Source: Hyphomicrobiales bacterium (lineage in GTDB: Bacteria > Pseudomonadota > Alphaproteobacteria > Rhizobiales > Rhizobiaceae). Taken from it: a DNA stretch of 64,000 nucleotides. The stretch's first letter is position 1, and every line of letters starts with the position of its first letter. The stretch is from NCBI GenBank assembly GCA_900473805.1, contig UCMS01000004.1, positions 124,001-188,000 of the forward strand, written 5' to 3'. The notes beneath the pieces were generated by a model, which saw nothing but the letters and a program-made list of their open reading frames with translations, did not search any database and had not been told where the DNA came from. Position numbers and translations under genes: made by a program. Below are positions 60,944 to 64,000 of this stretch, one piece after another.

Positions 60944-62233
60944 ATGACCGACAGCCGTTTCAAGGATCATCTGGGCCGTCCGATCATCGCCGTCACCGGC
61001 ATGGGCGTCATCACCTCGCTCGGCCAGGGGCTTTCCGACAACTGGTCGAAGCTGACGTCCGGCAAATCCGGCATCCACTATATCAAGCGTTTCGACACAG
61101 AGGGCATGTCGACCCGTATCGGCGGCACGGTCGATTTCATTGCCGTGCCCGCCAACAATGCCGTCGAGCGTTCCTATGCGCTGGCCCGCGAAACCACCAT
61201 CGAGGCACTCGCCCAGGCCGGCATCAATGGCGACTTCAACGGCCCGCTCTTCCTTGCCGCGCCGCCGGTCGAGCCAGAGTGGCACGACCGCTTTGCGCTT
61301 GCCGAACGGGCTCCGGCCTCCACCCAGCCGGGCGACGCCTATGACCGCTTCCTGGCGGCCATGCGCGAAAAGCCGGATCCGGTCTTCCTCGAAGCGGTGC
61401 AGTTCGGTTCGATCTCCGAGCGTCTGTCCGACAAGTTCGGCACGCGTGGTCTTCCGGTAACGCTGTCTACAGCATGCGCCTCGGGTGCAACGGCCATCCA
61501 GCTCGGCGTCGAGGCGATCCGCCAGGGTCGTACCGAGCGTGCGTTGACGGTTGCCACCGATGGCTCGATCAGCCCGGAGGCGGTCATCCGCTTCTCGCTG
61601 CTCTCGGCGCTTTCGACCCAGAACGATCCTCCGGAAAAGGCGTCGAAGCCGTTCAGCAAGGAACGCGATGGCTTCGTCATCGCCGAAGGAGCGGCAACCC
61701 TGGTGCTGGAATCGCTCGAAGCAGCGGTTGCCCGTGGCGCCAAGGTGCTCGGCATCATCAAGGGCTGCGGCGAAAAGGCCGACCATTTCCACCGGACGCG
61801 CTCATCGCCGGATGGCGGTCCTGCGATCGCAACCATCAAGGCAGCGCTTGCGGACGCCGGTTTGTCGGAAGAGGCCATCGGCTACATCAATGCCCATGGC
61901 ACTTCGACGCCCGAAAACGACAAGATGGAATATGGCGCCATGCTGTCGGTCTTCGGTGACCGGCTGAAGGACGCCATTCCCGCATCGTCGAACAAGTCCA
62001 TGATCGGTCACACACTGACGGCCGCCGGCGCAGTCGAAGCGGTGTTCTCGATCCAGACCATGCTCACCGGCACGCTGCCGCCGACCATCAACCACACCAA
62101 TCCCGATCCCTCGATCGTGCTCGATGTGGTGCCGAATGTGAAGCGGGAGGCCTCGGTTTCGGCGGTTCTCTCCAACTCCTTCGGCTTCGGCGGCCAGAAC
62201 GCCAGCCTTGTCATGACGCGGGAACCGGTCTAA
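60944..62233 (+). CDS. fabF1XL: Beta-ketoacyl-ACP synthase (FabF1-XL)
   Basis: The 429-residue KAS II-type condensing enzyme has the full Cys-His-His triad: C178 in LSTACASGATAI, H318 in INAHGTSTPEND and H356 in SMIGHTLTAAG. It should extend the AcpXL-bound acyl chain to C28. AGGAGG is the ribosome-binding site. It begins 13 bases after the Cys-less fabF2 homologue, so both are made together. Confidence 0.95.
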   Translation: MTDSRFKDHLGRPIIAVTGMGVITSLGQGLSDNWSKLTSGKSGIHYIKRFDTEGMSTRIGGTVDFIAVPANNAVERSYALARETTIEALAQAGINGDFNGPLFLAAPPVEPEWHDRFALAERAPASTQPGDAYDRFLAAMREKPDPVFLEAVQFGSISERLSDKFGTRGLPVTLSTACASGATAIQLGVEAIRQGRTERALTVATDGSISPEAVIRFSLLSALSTQNDPPEKASKPFSKERDGFVIAEGAATLVLESLEAAVARGAKVLGIIKGCGEKADHFHRTRSSPDGGPAIATIKAALADAGLSEEAIGYINAHGTSTPENDKMEYGAMLSVFGDRLKDAIPASSNKSMIGHTLTAAGAVEAVFSIQTMLTGTLPPTINHTNPDPSIVLDVVPNVKREASVSAVLSNSFGFGGQNASLVMTREPV

Positions 62234-62251
62234 GGCCTGCGCCAACAATTC

Positions 62252-62345
62252 GGGACGTCATCCGCGGCTTGAGGCCGAGGATCCGCGAACCCTGCTTAAA
62301 CAATGAAGGTCGGCAGATGCTCGGGACATTCCCGGGCATGACGAT
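62252..62345. repeat. RIME-like intergenic palindromic element
   Basis: This intergenic segment of about 94 bases begins with CGTCATCC and ends with GCATGACG, and contains GGCTTGAGGCCGAGGATCC plus TCGGGACATTCCCGGGCATG, i.e. two imperfect palindromes. The words GTCATCC, CGAGGATCC and ATGACG are typical of short mosaic repeats common in Rhizobiaceae intergenic regions. It is the only copy I found in this window, so assignment rests on resemblance. Confidence 0.5.
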
Positions 62346-62394
62346 GGGAGCGTGACGACGCCTTATCCGCCACCTGGCCCTGAAGGAAACAGTC

Positions 62395-63423
62395 ATGCGC
62401 GCATTGCAACTCGTCGAAGACCGCAAGCTCGAAATCGTCGATCTGCCCGAGCCGGATGCACCGGGTCCGGGTGAGGTGACGCTGCGCGTCAAGGCCGTCG
62501 CGCTCAATCACATCGACGTCTGGGGCTGGCGCGGCATGGCATTTGCCAAGCGCAAGATGCCGCTCGTCATTGGTGCGGAAGCCTCCGGTGTGGTCGAGGC
62601 GATCGGTCCCGGCGTCGGCAATATCCTTCCGGGTCAGCTGGCGGCCGTCTACGGCGCGCGCACCTGCGGTCTCTGCAAGCCCTGCCGCGAAGGTCGTGAC
62701 AATCTCTGCGAACATGTCGGTGGCGTGCACGGCTTCCACCTCGACGGTTTCGCGCAGGAAAAGATCAACCTGCCGGCCCGCCTGCTGGTCCCGGCACCAC
62801 ACGGCGTGGATGCGGTTGGTGCCGCCCTTGCTCCTGTCACCTTCGGCACCGTCGAGCACATGCTCTTCGACAATGCCAAGCTGGAGCCCGGTGAAACGAT
62901 CCTCGTGCATGCCGGCGGTTCGGGCATCGGCACGGCGGCCATTCAGCTCGCCAAGAAGATCGGTTGCACCGTCATCACCACCGTCGGTTCCGACGACAAG
63001 ATCGAGCCGGCCAAGGCGTTGGGTGCCGATCACGTCATCAACTACCGCACCGACCGTTTCGAAGGTGTCGTGCGCAAGCTCACCAAGAAAAAGGGCGTCG
63101 ACGTCGTCTTCGAACATGTGGGCAAGGATACCTGGGCAGGCTCGATGCTCTGCCTGAAGCGTGGCGGCCGTCTCGTGACCTGCGGGTCGACCTCGGGTGT
63201 CTCGACCGACATGAACCTGATGATGCTTTTCCAGCAGCAGCTCAAGTTGCTCGGCTCCTTCGGCTGCCGCATGGAAAACATGGCGAACGCCATGCAGAAG
63301 ATGGCGCGCGGCATCGTGCATCCGGTCATCGACACCGAAGTCACCTTCGACGATATCGACCGGGCGCTCGCCCGGATGGAAGGCCGCCAGGTCTTCGGCA
63401 AGATCATCCTGAAGATGGACTGA
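62395..63423 (+). CDS. adhXL: Zinc-binding alcohol dehydrogenase of the AcpXL operon
   Basis: The 342-residue MDR-family protein has the structural zinc Cys cluster TCGLCKPCREGRDNLCEH, the GroES-like N-terminal domain and the Rossmann motif HAGGSGIGTAAIQLAKKIG. The catalytic zinc Cys is not obvious. Homologues occupy this position in rhizobial acpXL operons and probably take part in C28 fatty acid synthesis, but the reaction is unclear (an enoyl-reductase role has been considered for such MDR proteins). GAAGGAAAC precedes ATG 62395. It follows the palindromic element. Confidence 0.93.
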   Translation: MRALQLVEDRKLEIVDLPEPDAPGPGEVTLRVKAVALNHIDVWGWRGMAFAKRKMPLVIGAEASGVVEAIGPGVGNILPGQLAAVYGARTCGLCKPCREGRDNLCEHVGGVHGFHLDGFAQEKINLPARLLVPAPHGVDAVGAALAPVTFGTVEHMLFDNAKLEPGETILVHAGGSGIGTAAIQLAKKIGCTVITTVGSDDKIEPAKALGADHVINYRTDRFEGVVRKLTKKKGVDVVFEHVGKDTWAGSMLCLKRGGRLVTCGSTSGVSTDMNLMMLFQQQLKLLGSFGCRMENMANAMQKMARGIVHPVIDTEVTFDDIDRALARMEGRQVFGKIILKMD

Positions 63424-63427
63424 TCCG

Positions 63428-64000
63428 GTGCGGATGTTCATCACCCGCATCGTGCTTTTCCTGCGCAAGGCCTATCACTGGAGCATTGCGCAGGCAGCCT
63501 TCGGGTTCCTGACGCTGCTCAAGATTCTGCCTGCGGATGCCGCGATCAATTTCGCCGACCGACTGATGCGTTGGGTCGGACCAAAGACCCGACGTCATCG
63601 GCTGATGCAGGTCAATCTGAAGAATGCGTTCCCCGAAAAATCCGAAGCCGAGCGTGAAGAAATCGCGCTTTCGAGCTGGGGCCATATGGGACGGCTTGCT
63701 GCCGAATATGTCTTTCTCGATCGTCTGTTTGATTTCGATCCGGAAAAGCCGGGCGAGGGCAGGGTAGAAGTCTCCGGTGTCGAGCAGTTCCTCGACCTGC
63801 GCGACAATCCGCGGCCCTTCATCGTGTTTACAGGCCACACTGCAAACTTCGAGCTTTTGCCCGTTGCGGGGGCGGCTTTCGGGCTTTACGTGACCGTTCT
63901 CTTCCGGCCGCCCAATAATCCCTATGTTGCGGAAAAGGTGTTCAATTTCCGTCGCAAGCGGATGGGCAAGCTCGTGCCGTCCCATGCCGGCTCGTCCTTT
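63428..64000 (+). CDS. lpxXL: Lipid A very-long-chain acyltransferase LpxXL, N-terminal part
   Basis: The frame is open to the right edge and 191 codons are visible. It starts as VRMFITRIVLFLRKAYHW with GTG 63428 or ATG 63434, and has the LpxL/LpxM family features RRHRLMQVNLKNAFPEKS and the H-x4-E/D motif GHTANFELLP (His near residue 138). LpxXL transfers the C28 acyl chain from AcpXL to lipid A. The start lies five bases after the adh stop, so it is the last visible gene of the operon. Confidence 0.92.
   Translation, partial: MRMFITRIVLFLRKAYHWSIAQAAFGFLTLLKILPADAAINFADRLMRWVGPKTRRHRLMQVNLKNAFPEKSEAEREEIALSSWGHMGRLAAEYVFLDRLFDFDPEKPGEGRVEVSGVEQFLDLRDNPRPFIVFTGHTANFELLPVAGAAFGLYVTVLFRPPNNPYVAEKVFNFRRKRMGKLVPSHAGSSF

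Noticed and set aside
62296..63468. 390-codon minus-strand frame opposite the alcohol dehydrogenase gene
   Set aside because: Shadow of adhXL with typical complement composition.

Overview
The window looks like a core chromosomal segment of a member of the Rhizobiaceae (Rhizobium / Agrobacterium / Sinorhizobium group, Alphaproteobacteria). The strongest indications are the acpXL - fabZ - fabF2 - fabF1 - adh - lpxXL lipid A very-long-chain acyl operon at the right end, a FnrN-type regulator divergent from hemN, an aerobic-type cob gene block, the F1-ATPase zeta subunit, and the purB / purC / purS / purQ / purL / bolA / grxD neighbourhood. Base composition is high in G+C and codon use looks uniform. 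I saw no rRNA or tRNA gene, CRISPR array, prophage or insertion sequence. Genus cannot be fixed from this sequence alone.

Layout. 0-8 kb: the 3' end of an MFS transporter, a HerA-like ATPase, a chemoreceptor, pepT translationally coupled to a D,D-carboxypeptidase gene, and a TerC-type membrane protein. 8-18 kb: rpsD with a clear promoter and terminator, glsA, ttcA, then a stretch with two paralogous membrane alpha/beta-hydrolase-like genes, an isoprenylcysteine-methyltransferase-like gene, a secreted hydrolase, an inositol-monophosphatase-family gene, a Bcr/CflA exporter, grxD, a small basic protein and bolA. 18-25 kb: purL, a MocR regulator divergent from a DUF1127 gene, a lipoprotein, and purC-purS-(coiled-coil ORF)-purQ, with the ATPase zeta gene divergent from purC. 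25-35 kb: a triple-PAS GGDEF-EAL protein, a small serine hydrolase, a DUF2189 membrane protein, purB, a membrane protein, DUF2259, rpe, an SDR and an orphan periplasmic binding protein.

35-41 kb: a tightly overlapping maturation operon for a molybdenum hydroxylase (flavin reductase, MoxR/CoxD ATPase, CoxE VWA protein, XdhC split into two ORFs, and a MoeA-like/MobA-like fusion) without the structural enzyme subunits. 41-50 kb: NUDIX hydrolase, DEAD-box helicase, LysE exporter, M23 metallopeptidase, DUF455 ferritin-like protein, a one-Cys Bcp peroxiredoxin and a large AsmA/DUF3971 protein. 50-56 kb: cobalamin genes (cobK, cbiD leftward; cobA, cobB, cobC, cobD rightward). 56-64 kb: L,D-transpeptidase, fnrN/hemN and the acpXL operon running off the window end.

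The region is mostly housekeeping, so no strong candidate for an entirely new system stands out. The observations most worth following are the paralogous membrane hydrolase pair, the acpXL-operon ketosynthase that has lost its catalytic cysteine and first histidine, a single anaerobox placed to serve both fnrN and hemN, a full TTAA-N7-TTAAC CtrA-type box upstream of the GGDEF-EAL gene, and the orphan hydroxylase-maturation operon.
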